The notes under the pieces were generated by a model, which saw only the letters and a list, made by a program, of their open reading frames with translations, was not told the DNA's origin and did no database searches. Source: JANNRR01 sp031401675 (GTDB lineage: Bacteria > Pseudomonadota > Alphaproteobacteria > Rhodobacterales > Rhodobacteraceae). From it: 6,148 nt of DNA. Position 1 is the first letter of the stretch; each line of letters begins with the position of its first letter. The stretch covers positions 1 through 6,148 of the forward strand of contig JANNRR010000026.1 of assembly GCA_031401675.1 (NCBI GenBank), read 5' to 3'. The translations under genes were made by a program, and so were the position numbers. Positions 1 to 5,562 of the stretch are shown piece after piece.

Positions 1-474
1 GTGGTCTATGCCAAACCGCCCTTCGGCGGCCCCGAGGCGGTGCTGGCCTATCTCAGCCGCTATACGCATCGCGTTGCCATCTCGAACAGCCGCCTGATCA
101 GCGCCGATGCCCAGACCGTCGCCTTCCGCTGGAAGGATTACCGCATCAAGACCGGCGACCGGCGATCGGTCATGCGGCTCGCCACCGACGAGTTCATCCG
201 CCGGTTCCTGAACCACGTCCTGCCCGACGGCTTCCACCGCATCCGGCATTACGGCCTGCTCGCCAGCGCCGCCCGAAAGACCAACATCGCGAAGATCCGC
301 GTCCTGCTCGGGGCTGCGCAACCCGAGGCGGCACCTCAGGCCAGCGCCGAGGTCGTCCCGCTCACCCTGCGCGAACCATGCCCCTGCTGCGGCGGCCTGA
401 TGCGGATCGTCGAGATCTTCCGGCGGGGCGCGATCCCACAGTCACGCGCACCACCAAGGGAGCAGGCCGCATGA
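1..474 (+). CDS. IS91-family (Y2) transposase, C-terminal part
   Basis: The frame is open from the window edge, so the GTG at position 1 is probably an internal valine and the gene starts outside. The 157 visible residues match the catalytic and C-terminal part of IS91-family transposases, HUH/Y2 enzymes that nick and join single DNA strands in rolling-circle-like transposition. The diagnostic Y-x3-Y pair is present in YLSRYTHR (Tyr17 and Tyr21 of the visible part). It is followed by the conserved stretch around WKDYR and a C-terminal cysteine cluster (PCPCCGG, about residues 125-131) with the family-like VEIFRRG after it. The N-terminal zinc finger and HUH histidines would lie upstream, so intactness cannot be judged. 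The gene ends at TGA 472-474 and has no partner gene here. Family assignment is firm; the exact element is not recognised. Confidence 0.9.
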   Translation: MVYAKPPFGGPEAVLAYLSRYTHRVAISNSRLISADAQTVAFRWKDYRIKTGDRRSVMRLATDEFIRRFLNHVLPDGFHRIRHYGLLASAARKTNIAKIRVLLGAAQPEAAPQASAEVVPLTLREPCPCCGGLMRIVEIFRRGAIPQSRAPPREQAA

Positions 475-511
475 CGAAATGCCCGTCACACTGCCCGACC
501 TGCCACCGGTT

Positions 512-532
512 CCCGTTCGGGCACCGGACGGG
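512..532 (+). terminator. Hairpin 37 bp after the transposase stop
   Basis: CCCGTTCGG (512-520) and CCGGACGGG (524-532) form a 9-bp stem with one mismatched position and a 3-base GCA loop. No T-run follows, so it is not a classical intrinsic terminator. It could end the transposase transcript or be a structural part of the IS91 tail. Confidence 0.4.
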
Positions 533-545
533 CTCAGGTCACTCC

Positions 546-578
546 GGGCGCCTCTGCCAATTGGAAACGGGGGCGCCC
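546..578. repeat. Inverted repeat GGGCGCC / GGCGCCC
   Basis: Perfect 7-bp arms at 546-552 and 572-578 are separated by 19 bases, which themselves contain the palindrome CCAATTGG. This is part of the structured tail behind the IS91-type transposase; its function is unknown. Confidence 0.45.
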
Positions 579-728
579 CATCCCATGCACGCCAAGACTG
601 CATCGACATCAAGCCGCAAGAACTCTCCGCGCGCGTCAACATCACACCGTCGGTGCTCCCCCGATAGGACAGCGGCTGCCACCTTCAGCACTCTTTACCC
701 ATAGGCAGAGCCAGGCCCCCCGCGGCTT

Positions 729-764
729 CCTCCTTGGGAGGTTTGCCAACGCGGGCCGCCCGCG
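729..764. repeat. Two adjacent tight hairpins in the IS91-type tail
   Basis: CCTCC-TTG-GGAGG (729-741) and CGCGGG-CCG-CCCGCG (750-764) are perfect stems with 3-base loops, 8 bp apart. Rolling-circle transposon origin ends carry short hairpins of this kind, but GC-rich DNA also yields such stems by chance. Confidence 0.4.
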
Positions 765-860
765 CGCCAAGCCCCACCCTCACGCCACGGCCCGCATCGG
801 AAAACCTTCACCTTTGCGGACCTTCGAGCGAACTCCGACGAACGGCTGCTTTGGAGCCTA

Positions 861-943
861 TTCTGTTGAAAAAGTCGGTTGTTTTGCCCGTTGAGTGCTG
901 ATTCAATCTTTGTATTGGATGCGGAGGTTGATGGCGATGATGG
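861..943 (+). mobile_element. Possible terminal scrap of another insertion sequence
   Basis: This stretch is clearly richer in A and T than its surroundings and begins with TATTCTGTTGAAAAAGTCGG, which resembles terminal inverted-repeat sequence of IS5/IS1182-type elements as I remember them. A short frame begins at ATG 931 and would match the start of a transposase gene in position only; it stops after about 20 codons. No second copy of TTTTTCAACAG exists in the window, so a matching right end is absent. The assignment is tentative and the right boundary (about 940) is inferred from the different reading frame that starts there. Confidence 0.3.
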
Positions 944-1054
944 GAGGTGCAGGATTGGTTTGTGGCGAACGGCGATGGCGGGGAGGTGCCGGATGAACGC
1001 ACGATCTGCCGCAGGCTGACCCCGATCTGGAAGGCGCTGCGGGGATCCAGCTGA
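941..1054 (+). pseudogene. Short reading-frame remnant, unknown protein C-terminus
   Basis: After the in-frame stop TGA at 938-940 the frame reads WEVQDWFVANGDGGEVPD and continues ERTICRRLTPIWKALRGSS to the TGA at 1052-1054 (37 codons). The composition looks like real protein rather than noise: a run of acidic and basic residues followed by a tryptophan-containing amphipathic helix, similar to the C-terminal helix-turn-helix tails of small accessory proteins. There is no start codon of its own and no ribosome binding site, so I read it as the C-terminal relic of a gene truncated at its left side. I do not recognise the family. It lies between an IS-like scrap and a truncated fabB, consistent with repeated rearrangement at this site. 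Confidence 0.35.
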
Positions 1055-1084
1055 TGAGCGGCACGGTGAGCGCGGAGGGTCAGG

Positions 1085-1291
1085 CTGCAGGAAGCGATTT
1101 ATTCGCTGATCATGATGAACAGGGGGTTCATCACGGCATCTGCCAACATCACCACACCGGACCCGGCGCTGGATCAGGGCGAGATACTGACAGAGCTGCG
1201 GGAGGGGGTGGAACTCGACAGTGTCCTGTCGAACTCATTCGGTTTCGGGGGGACGAACGCGACTCTGCTCATGAGCCGGATGGTCGATTGA
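1085..1291 (+). pseudogene. fabB: Truncated beta-ketoacyl-ACP synthase (FabB-type), C-terminal ~68 codons
   Basis: In one frame the sequence reads LQEAIYSLIMMNRGFITAS and ends with the very conserved NSFGFGGTNATLLMSRMVD before TGA 1289-1291. This is the C-terminal end of FabB/FabF-type 3-oxoacyl-ACP synthases, which elongate fatty acids by condensing malonyl-ACP with acyl-ACP. A full enzyme has about 400 residues with a Cys-His-His active site. In E. coli FabB the last catalytic histidine (His333) sits in GHSLGAAGVQEAIYSL; the match here begins just after it, so every catalytic residue is missing. An in-frame stop at 1067-1069 lies a few codons upstream. The fragment has no start, is non-functional as an enzyme and converges on the GST gene. 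It marks a deletion or insertion breakpoint near 1070-1085. Confidence 0.85.
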
Positions 1292-1298
1292 TCGACTG

Positions 1299-1323
1299 CG
1301 CGGCGGGTGCAGGGCCCGCCGCG
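1299..1323. terminator. GC-rich hairpin between convergent fabB remnant and GST gene
   Basis: CGCGGCGGG (1299-1307) and CCCGCCGCG (1315-1323) form a perfect 9-bp stem with a 7-base loop. It begins 7 bp after the fabB stop and ends 8 bp before the stop of the leftward GST gene, the position of a bidirectional terminator. No T-run is present on either side. Confidence 0.55.
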
Positions 1324-1331
1324 CCCTGCCG

Positions 1332-1979
1332 TCACGCCAGCGGCGCGCCGAATTTGGGCGCATTGCGGGCCATCGGAACAAAACCGGGCAAGGCCTCAAT
1401 CCGCTCAATCCAGCTGCAGAGCGCTGGATAAGGGTCCAGCGGGATGTGCCCTTCGGGTGCATGGGCGGTGTAGGTGTAAATCGCCACATCGGCAATGGTC
1501 GGAACTGCGCCGACAAGGAACGGCCCGGCCGCCGCCAGATGGGCCTCCACCACCCGGAAAAGCGCCGTCGCTGTTGTCTGGGCGCGCGCAAGATCATGAT
1601 TTGCGTCAAAAAGCCCAACCAGCCGTGCGACTGCTGCGCCCGAGAAGAGCGGCCCCGCTGCAACAGAAAGCCAGCGCTGGATCTCTGCTTGCGTACGTGG
1701 TTCTTGGGGATACCACTTCCGCTCTGCGTCATGGGTTCCCGCCAGATAGACCAGGATCGCGTTGGAGTCCGCCAACACGACATCACCGTCTTCGATCACA
1801 GGCACCTGACCGAACGCGTTCCAGGCCCGAAACTCCGGCGTCTTCTGCCCGCCCGAGGGGACGTCGACAATCTGGAAGGGGACACCCAGCAGCGACAGGA
1901 AAAGCTCCACCCTTTGCGCATGCCCCGAAAGGCGGAACCGGTGCAGCCGGATGGGCTTCCTCTCAATGTGTTCCGACAT
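1332..1979 (-). CDS. Glutathione S-transferase family protein
   Basis: A 215-residue cytosolic GST, the normal length of the family. It probably conjugates glutathione to, or reduces, an electrophilic or peroxide substrate; the substrate is not predictable. The N-terminal thioredoxin-like domain (about residues 9-82) shows Ser18 in LSGHAQRVE at the usual catalytic position, cis-Pro60 in GQVPVIED, and the glutathione-contacting Asp71-Ser72 in LADSNAI. The all-helical C-terminal domain (about 95-210) contains the N-capping box TIAD (161-164), typical of GSTs. The ATG at 1977-1979 is preceded by AAAGGA about 7 bases upstream. The start lies 17 bp inside the end of the upstream split-barrel gene, so translation is probably coupled. 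It is the last gene of the leftward operon. Confidence 0.92.
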   Translation of the reverse strand: MSEHIERKPIRLHRFRLSGHAQRVELFLSLLGVPFQIVDVPSGGQKTPEFRAWNAFGQVPVIEDGDVVLADSNAILVYLAGTHDAERKWYPQEPRTQAEIQRWLSVAAGPLFSGAAVARLVGLFDANHDLARAQTTATALFRVVEAHLAAAGPFLVGAVPTIADVAIYTYTAHAPEGHIPLDPYPALCSWIERIEALPGFVPMARNAPKFGAPLA

Positions 1980-2592
1980 CCCGAAGTCCTTTCAATTGTG
2001 CAATTTCGGACTCGAGCTCGGCGATCCGGGACAACAGCGGCGCCGCGTGCTCTTGAACCTCGCCCAGGGTGTAGCGCTCGGTGATGTGCTGCGGGCAGTT
2101 CCACTCAAAAGCCTCGACCGTGATCAGAAGCCCGCGTTCCACGGCGCCCCGATATCCCGGGACCGCAAGTTTTGCGAGCGTCTCTGTGTCGTCGAGACCC
2201 ACCGCCCGCGCCCTGCCCAAAAGCTTTAGCCGCGTCTTTTTTGGGTAGTCCATGAAGAACATCGACAAGCGGTCATCGCTTAGAAGGTTGCCGACGCTGA
2301 TGTACTGCCGGTTGCCGCGGAAATCGGCGAAGCCGAGAGTGCTTTTGTCCAGCACGCGCACAAAACCGGGCGGTCCCCCGCGATGCTGGATATAGGGCCA
2401 ACCGGTCTCGCCCACCGTCGACATGTAGACCGAATCCCGTGCCCCGATGAACGCGGCCTCATTGTCAGTCAAGAAATGGTGGTACATCTCCGGGTTGTCC
2501 TCGCCCCGGGCATAGGCGGTGCGGCTGCCCTGACGCTCCTGAACGGCTTTCACCGTCGGGGTAAAGGCGATGTCGGCGAAACGGTTGGTCAT
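1963..2592 (-). CDS. Pyridoxamine 5'-phosphate oxidase (PPOX)-type FMN-binding split-barrel protein
   Basis: A 209-residue protein resembling the PPOX-type flavin-binding split-barrel family, FMN-dependent oxidoreductases that include many members of unknown substrate. The barrel core starts around residue 38 with HFLTDNEAAFIGARDSVYMS and continues through GWPYIQHRGGPPGFVRVLD and a FADFRGNRQYISVGNL strand-turn-strand segment; the C-terminal ~30 residues (LLSRIAELESEIAQLKG) look like a short coiled coil. It is a general family relative, not a recognisable PdxH, so a role in vitamin B6 synthesis is not implied. The ATG at 2590-2592 has a purine-rich GAAAGGAAAG directly upstream. It lies 32 bp behind the DUF1348 gene and overlaps the GST start. 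Pairing with GST suggests handling of a redox-active or electrophilic compound (inference). Confidence 0.88.
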   Translation of the reverse strand: MTNRFADIAFTPTVKAVQERQGSRTAYARGEDNPEMYHHFLTDNEAAFIGARDSVYMSTVGETGWPYIQHRGGPPGFVRVLDKSTLGFADFRGNRQYISVGNLLSDDRLSMFFMDYPKKTRLKLLGRARAVGLDDTETLAKLAVPGYRGAVERGLLITVEAFEWNCPQHITERYTLGEVQEHAAPLLSRIAELESEIAQLKGLRDVGTH

Positions 2593-2624
2593 GTTCTTTC
2601 CTTTCGGTGCCGGTCGGTCGCCGA

Positions 2625-3104
2625 CTAAAGGCCGAGGTCGCTCAAACCCGGATGGTCATACGGGCGGCGGCCCTGGGGCCAGTGGAACTTGCGGTCAGCC
2701 TCGGCGATGGGCAGGTCGTTGATGCTGGCAAAGCGGATCGCCATCAGGCCGTTTGTATCGAACTGCCAGTTCTCGTTCCCGTAGCTGCGGAACCACTGCC
2801 CGTCTGCATCATGCCATTCATAGGCGAAACGCACGGCGATGCGGTTGTAGAGGAAGGCCCAGACCTCCTTGATCAGCCGGTAGTCCAGCTCTCTCGCCCA
2901 TTTGCGGGACAGAAAGGTCTCGATCTCGGCCCGTCCGCAGGGGAACTCGGCCCGGTTCCGCCATTGGCTGTCGGGCGTATAGGCCAGCGCCACACGCGCC
3001 GGGTCCCGGCTGTTCCAGGCATCCTCGGCCATCCGCGCCTTGTGCGCGGCGGTCTCGGCGGTGAAGGGAGGATACGGCGGGCGGGGGGTGATTTCGGCGA
3101 TCAT
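2625..3104 (-). CDS. DUF1348 / NTF2-like (SnoaL-type) protein
   Basis: A 159-residue protein that matches the DUF1348 family, small cone-shaped alpha+beta NTF2-like proteins of unknown biochemical role. Recognisable family stretches are AEDAWNSRDPARVALAY near residues 26-42, WRNRAEFPCGRAEIETFLS, KWARELDYRLIKEVW, FAYEWHDADGQWFRSYGNE and the C-terminal INDLPIAEADRKFHWP followed by a DDHPGLSDLGL-like end (here YDHPGLSDLGL). Length and both ends agree with the family, so it appears intact. The ATG at 3102-3104 has GAGG about 9 bases upstream. It is the second gene of the leftward operon, 66 bp behind the truncated MBL-fold gene, with a hairpin in that gap. A small-molecule binding or isomerase-like role is possible but unproven. 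Confidence 0.9.
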   Translation of the reverse strand: MIAEITPRPPYPPFTAETAAHKARMAEDAWNSRDPARVALAYTPDSQWRNRAEFPCGRAEIETFLSRKWARELDYRLIKEVWAFLYNRIAVRFAYEWHDADGQWFRSYGNENWQFDTNGLMAIRFASINDLPIAEADRKFHWPQGRRPYDHPGLSDLGL

Positions 3105-3126
3105 TGCTTAACCTCGGAACAGGGAA

Positions 3127-3156
3127 GCGGCGGCGACAGGGGAACCCTGCCGCCGC
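3127..3156 (-). terminator. Strong hairpin between the MBL-fold relic and the DUF1348 gene
   Basis: GCGGCGG and CAGGG on one arm (3127-3133 and 3137-3141) pair with CCCTG and CCGCCGC (3145-3156), giving a 12-bp stem interrupted by a 3-base CGA bulge and closed by a GAA loop. It lies 15 bp past the MBL-fold stop and 22 bp before the next start. No U-run follows on the minus strand. It could attenuate transcription or protect the 5' end of a processed downstream mRNA. Confidence 0.5.
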
Positions 3157-3170
3157 CAAGGATTGCAGTG

Positions 3171-3575
3171 TCAGGTATAGGACCAGTCCGCCGGCAGCCA
3201 GCGCAGCGCGCCCGCGTCACCCACGATCCGCCCAACGCCGGGGAAAGGCATGTGGGTGGCGGCGATCAGTGCCTTCTGCTCGGCCGCTTCGCTAAAGAAC
3301 CGGGCGCGGGTGACCCCGTTGTTGCCCGCTGCGTAGACCGCGGCGGCGGTGGCCCGGGCCTGGTCGGGCGTGGCCCCGGTGAAAAGCTCGAAGGGAAAGT
3401 CGATATAGCCGTCCGAGATCACGGTGACCTCGAACCGCCCGATCTGGTAGCGCGCCGTGACCGGCAGGCGGGGCAGCGGCCCGTTCGACAAGGCAAGAGC
3501 CTTGTGCGGCAGAACCGTGGCAAGCGGGAGGGCGGCAAGGGCTGCCCCAAAGCCGCAACGTGACAGGTTGATCAT
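3171..3575 (-). pseudogene. MBL-fold metallohydrolase with its core deleted in frame
   Basis: The 134-residue product reads as the two ends of an exported MBL-fold hydrolase of roughly 300 residues. Residues 1-28 look like a signal peptide (hydrophobic FGAALAALPLATVL, possible cleavage after HKALA; SRCGF sits where some relatives carry a twin-arginine motif). Residues 43-66 (YQIGRFEVTVISDGYIDFP and onward) are the typical first strands. Residues 90-131, with ATHMPFPGVGRI and LRWLPADW, are the typical C-terminal end. Everything between, including the HxHxDH zinc-binding motif, is absent; the join lies around residues 83-90 (about 3305-3330). The reading frame is kept and an AAAGGA ribosome site precedes ATG 3573-3575, so it may still be translated, but it cannot be a normal metal-dependent hydrolase. 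It is the first gene of the leftward operon. Confidence 0.75.
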
Positions 3576-3614
3576 GTTGGTATCCTTTTCGGTTCAGTGG
3601 TTCTGCATCTGGTT

Positions 3615-3635
3615 CCGGCCGGTATGGTCGGCCGG
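3615..3635. promoter_or_regulatory. Inverted repeat CCGGCCG-N7-CGGCCGG
   Basis: Perfect 7-bp arms (3615-3621, 3629-3635) flank a 7-bp spacer GTATGGT. It sits 40 bp upstream of the operon's first start codon. It could be an operator for the LysR protein or a hairpin in the operon leader. Confidence 0.5.
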
Positions 3636-3652
3636 GTGCCTTGGATTGGCAC
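3636..3652. promoter_or_regulatory. Inverted repeat GTGCC-N7-GGCAC, abutting the previous one
   Basis: Arms at 3636-3640 and 3648-3652 with a 7-bp spacer (TTGGATT) directly adjoin the palindrome at 3615-3635. The inner TGCC/GGCA dyad gives T-N13-A, slightly longer than the classical LysR box T-N11-A. It is a candidate recognition site for the divergent LysR protein. Confidence 0.4.
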
Positions 3653-3690
3653 AATGGCGGAAGCTCAGGATTGAAAGAATGCCCGGCCTG

Positions 3691-3707
3691 TGGAATTGAT
3701 TATTCCA
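3691..3707. promoter_or_regulatory. Inverted repeat TGGAAT-N5-ATTCCA just before the lysR ribosome site
   Basis: Perfect 6-bp arms surround TGATT, ending 3 bp before the GGAGGA ribosome binding site (3711-3716). The position suits an autoregulatory operator or a leader hairpin that affects lysR translation. Confidence 0.45.
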
Positions 3708-3720
3708 CCGGGAGGAATGA

Positions 3721-4647
3721 ATGGACCGCTTTCACGAGATCGAAGTCTTCATTGCCGTCAACGAGGCAGGCAGCTTTGCCAAGGCAGGCCAGCGCCTGCG
3801 CCTGTCGCCTCCGGCGGTTACAAGGGCGGTCTCGGCGCTGGAGGACCGGCTTGGCGCAAGGCTTTTCAACCGCACCACCCGCAGCCTGGCGATCACCGAT
3901 ATCGGCGCGCGGTTTCTGGAAAACGCGCGCCGGATTCTGGATGACCTGGGCGAAGCCGAGCGTGACGCCTTGGGAGAGACGTCTGCGCCACGGGGCCACC
4001 TGACGATCACCGCCTCGGTGACGCTGGGACGGTCGGTTCTTGCGCCGGTCGCGTGCGATTTTCTGCGACAGTTTCCGGATGTCACAATCAGCGTCATGCT
4101 CCTTGACCGCATAACCAACCTTGTGGAAGAAGGCATCGATGCCGCTGTCCGCGTCGGGAGCCTGCCGGAATCGTCCCTTGTCGCCCGTCGGTTGGGCAGC
4201 GTGCAGCGCGTGCTGATCGCCAGTCCGGCCTATCTTGCGCGCGCGGGCACGCCGCTGGTGCCGCACGACCTGAAACACCACGCGATGATCGGCTTTACCG
4301 GCCTTGCGCCGAACCGGGAGTGGCGGTTTCTTGACGGCCGCAGTGGCAAGGCAGTGGCCTTCATGCCGCGGCTGGAAATCAATGACGCTGTGGCGGCGAT
4401 TGCCGCCGCCGAAGCGGGCGACGGCATTACCATGGCTCTGTCCTATGCGGTGGCCGACAAGATTCGAGAAGGCAAGCTTGTCACCCTTCTTGATGAGCTG
4501 ACCCCTCCCGCTGCGCCGGTCCACCTGGTCTTCCCTGAGGCGCGCCTGATGGCGCCAAAGCTGCGCGCCTTTGTTGATTTCGCGGCGCCACGGTTGAAAC
4601 GGTCCCTGGACTGCCTAAAGCTGCCGGGGCAGGGCGACGCCCCCTGA
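3721..4647 (+). CDS. LysR-family transcriptional regulator
   Basis: A full-length 308-residue LysR-type regulator (family usually ~300). The N-terminal winged helix-turn-helix (residues 1-60) shows the hallmark pattern FIAVNEAGSFAKAGQRL, then SPPAVTRAVSALEDRLGARLF and NRTTRSLAIT. A linker helix follows, then the periplasmic-binding-protein-like effector domain (about 92-298) with GHLTITAS, GIDAAVRVG and LGSVQRVLIASPAYLARAG. These are typical of the CrgA-like subgroup, whose members often sense small aromatic or redox-active molecules; the ligand here is unknown. A strong GGAGGA at 3711-3716 precedes ATG 3721. Another ATG at 3718 is out of frame. It is divergent from the MBL/DUF1348/PPOX/GST operon and is its probable regulator (inference from layout). 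Confidence 0.95.
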   Translation: MDRFHEIEVFIAVNEAGSFAKAGQRLRLSPPAVTRAVSALEDRLGARLFNRTTRSLAITDIGARFLENARRILDDLGEAERDALGETSAPRGHLTITASVTLGRSVLAPVACDFLRQFPDVTISVMLLDRITNLVEEGIDAAVRVGSLPESSLVARRLGSVQRVLIASPAYLARAGTPLVPHDLKHHAMIGFTGLAPNREWRFLDGRSGKAVAFMPRLEINDAVAAIAAAEAGDGITMALSYAVADKIREGKLVTLLDELTPPAAPVHLVFPEARLMAPKLRAFVDFAAPRLKRSLDCLKLPGQGDAP

Positions 4648-4692
4648 GGCAGATGCTTCAGGGGGGCAAGGAGAAGGACATCCGTCCTGCCA

Positions 4693-4721
4693 GGCACGTC
4701 GGCCAGTCGGGCCGGCGTGCC
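4693..4721. terminator. 12-bp hairpin downstream of lysR
   Basis: GGCACGTCGGCC (4693-4704) pairs with GGCCGGCGTGCC (4710-4721), all 12 positions paired with one G-U wobble, around a 5-base loop AGTCG. It lies 46 bp after the lysR stop and 11 bp before the stop of the leftward SDR remnant, so it may terminate in both directions. No clear T-run follows. Confidence 0.6.
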
Positions 4722-4731
4722 CTCGGAAGAC

Positions 4732-4852
4732 CTAACGCCCGGCCATGACGCCGCCATCCACCGGAAGCACGACACCGGTAATCCATGAGGCTTCATCAGA
4801 CGCCAGGAACATCATCGCGGCCACCGGGTCGCGCGGTTGCGCGAACCGTCCG
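4732..4852 (-). pseudogene. Short-chain dehydrogenase/reductase remnant, C-terminal ~39 codons
   Basis: The minus strand reads GRFAQPRDPVAAMMFLASDE followed by ASWITGVVLPVDGGVMAGR and stop TAG (complement of 4732-4734). This is the conserved C-terminal end of classical SDR enzymes: the GRFAxP turn, the FLASDEASxITG helix-strand and the VDGG signature. The NAD(P)-binding Rossmann motif and the Ser-Tyr-Lys catalytic residues would lie in the missing ~200 N-terminal residues, so this is a dead fragment. It is joined directly to a truncated istA in a different frame. The VDGGVMAGR end is not FabI-like, so it is not obviously the partner of the fabB fragment on the other side of the cassette. Confidence 0.85.
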
Positions 4853-5450
4853 GCAGGATCTTCGCAACAAGGCACCGGTCATTATCATAGAGAACTGACT
4901 GCGGCACCCGGCCAAAGAAGGCAAAGGCATGGACGTGGCCATCGACCCAAGCCTCTGAAACGGCCGCCGGGTAAGCCCGAACAAAGCAGGCATCACTGAA
5001 GGGCAAATCCAGCGCGAAGAAGTGCGCCTTCTGCTCCACGCCGCCGATCACCACCATCGCCTCGCCAAAATCCGCTTGGGCATGACCCGGGGCATGGGCA
5101 AGCGGAACAAACATCTCTCGACTGCGCCGGCCATGTTCACGCACGGAATTCTTGACAGTCGTGTAGCCGCCCTTGAACCCGTGCTCGTCCCGTAGCCGCT
5201 CAAAAACCCGCTTGGCAGTATGTCGTTGCTTGCGGTTCTGGCTGAGGTCTTCCAGCAGCCACTGGTCGATGAAGCCGGTGAAACCATCAAGTTTGGGCCG
5301 CTTGATCTCCGACGTGCGCCGATAGCCGGGCGGCACCGAAAACCCCATGATCTTCTTCACGCTCGCGCGTGACACCCCAAAATGAACTGCTGCCACGCGT
5401 TCGCTCATGCCGCCCCGACGCGCGAGACGGACCTTCCGATAGAGTTCCAC
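4812..5450 (-). pseudogene. istA: IS21-family transposase IstA, C-terminally truncated
   Basis: The frame encodes the N-terminal ~200 residues of IS21 IstA: the helix-turn-helix region (ERVAAVHFGVSRASVKKIM, then FSVPPGYRR), the RHTAKRVFERLRDEHGFKGG segment, and the first part of the DDE integrase core. The first catalytic Asp (HAQADFGEA) and the second (VLYDND) are visible. The third, Glu in KGKVE, is missing because homology ends after KILPDG; the last ~9 residues before TGA (complement of 4812-4814) are read through SDR sequence in another frame. The partner gene istB is absent. GTG at 5448-5450 (VELYRK) is the best conventional start; relatives I recall begin MFTVELY, and here the equivalent codon is ATT. 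The protein should be inactive. Confidence 0.85.
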
Positions 5451-5495
5451 GATAAAAATGCCCCCGCCCTCCCTGTCGCCAGAAAAGGGCCAACG

Positions 5496-5515
5496 TGGCA
5501 AAGTTTTACTCTGCC
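5496..5515 (-). repeat. IS21 internal terminal repeat (copy 2)
   Basis: TGGCAAAGTTTTACTCTGCC (plus-strand reading) matches the copy at 5543-5562 at 17 of 20 positions. The two are direct repeats 47 bp apart, as expected for the multiple terminal repeats of IS21-family left ends, which bind the transposase. Confidence 0.75.
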
Positions 5516-5542
5516 CGCAGCAAGACTATCCCGCCACTTCCT

Positions 5543-5562
5543 TGGCAAACTTTTGCACTGCC
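5543..5562 (-). repeat. IS21 outer terminal repeat (copy 1)
   Basis: TGGCAAACTTTTGCACTGCC (plus-strand reading) lies 7 bp inside the inferred element end at 5569 and is a direct repeat of the copy at 5496-5515 (3 differences in 20). Confidence 0.75.

Larger units (their letters stand above)
475..860 (+). other. Hairpin-rich non-coding tail downstream of the IS91-type transposase
   Basis: No convincing gene lies in these ~390 bases; the open frames crossing them are low-complexity Arg/Pro/Ser translations without family resemblance. The stretch contains several inverted repeats, listed separately, and ends in a segment around 825-860 that contains GAACTCCGACGAACGG. I associate that segment with ends of alphaproteobacterial IS91-like elements from memory only. 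In IS91 and ISCR elements the replication-origin end (oriIS) lies downstream of the transposase, so this tail is the expected place for it. The outer boundary near 860 is inferred from the abrupt drop in GC content afterwards and has not been established by comparison. I could not find the expected GAAC or CAAG target tetranucleotide directly next to it. Confidence 0.4.
3576..3720. promoter_or_regulatory. Divergent control region between lysR and the operon
   Basis: This 145-bp gap separates the leftward operon from the rightward LysR gene, the usual arrangement in which a LysR protein controls its divergent neighbours and itself. It contains three inverted repeats listed separately. It also has GGTTC repeated three times (3591-3595, 3599-3603, 3611-3615). 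I could not identify a convincing -35/-10 pair for either direction; TTGAAA at 3671-3676 is a possible -35 for lysR but lacks a well-spaced -10. Confidence 0.6.

Noticed and set aside
378..704. Open frame of 108 codons overlapping the transposase 3' end, with a CPSHCPTCH cysteine pattern after a nested ATG at 471
   Set aside because: It is out of frame with the transposase, rich in Arg/Ser/Pro as expected for antiphase GC-rich DNA, lacks a ribosome site and resembles no family I know.
1307..2084. Two long plus-strand frames (249 and 212 codons)
   Set aside because: Both are antisense shadows of the GST gene and do not look like real proteins.
2607..3563. 318-codon plus-strand open frame
   Set aside because: It lies antisense to the DUF1348 gene and MBL-fold relic, whose products have clear family matches; the antisense translation is Gly/Arg-rich without domains. 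It is a mirror frame.
3648..3665. TTGGCAC resembling a sigma54 -24 element
   Set aside because: The required GC-containing -12 element (TTGCA-like) at the right spacing is missing, and it points toward lysR, which has no reason to be sigma54-dependent.
3700..4524. 274-codon minus-strand open frame
   Set aside because: Antisense to the well-supported lysR gene and without recognisable features.
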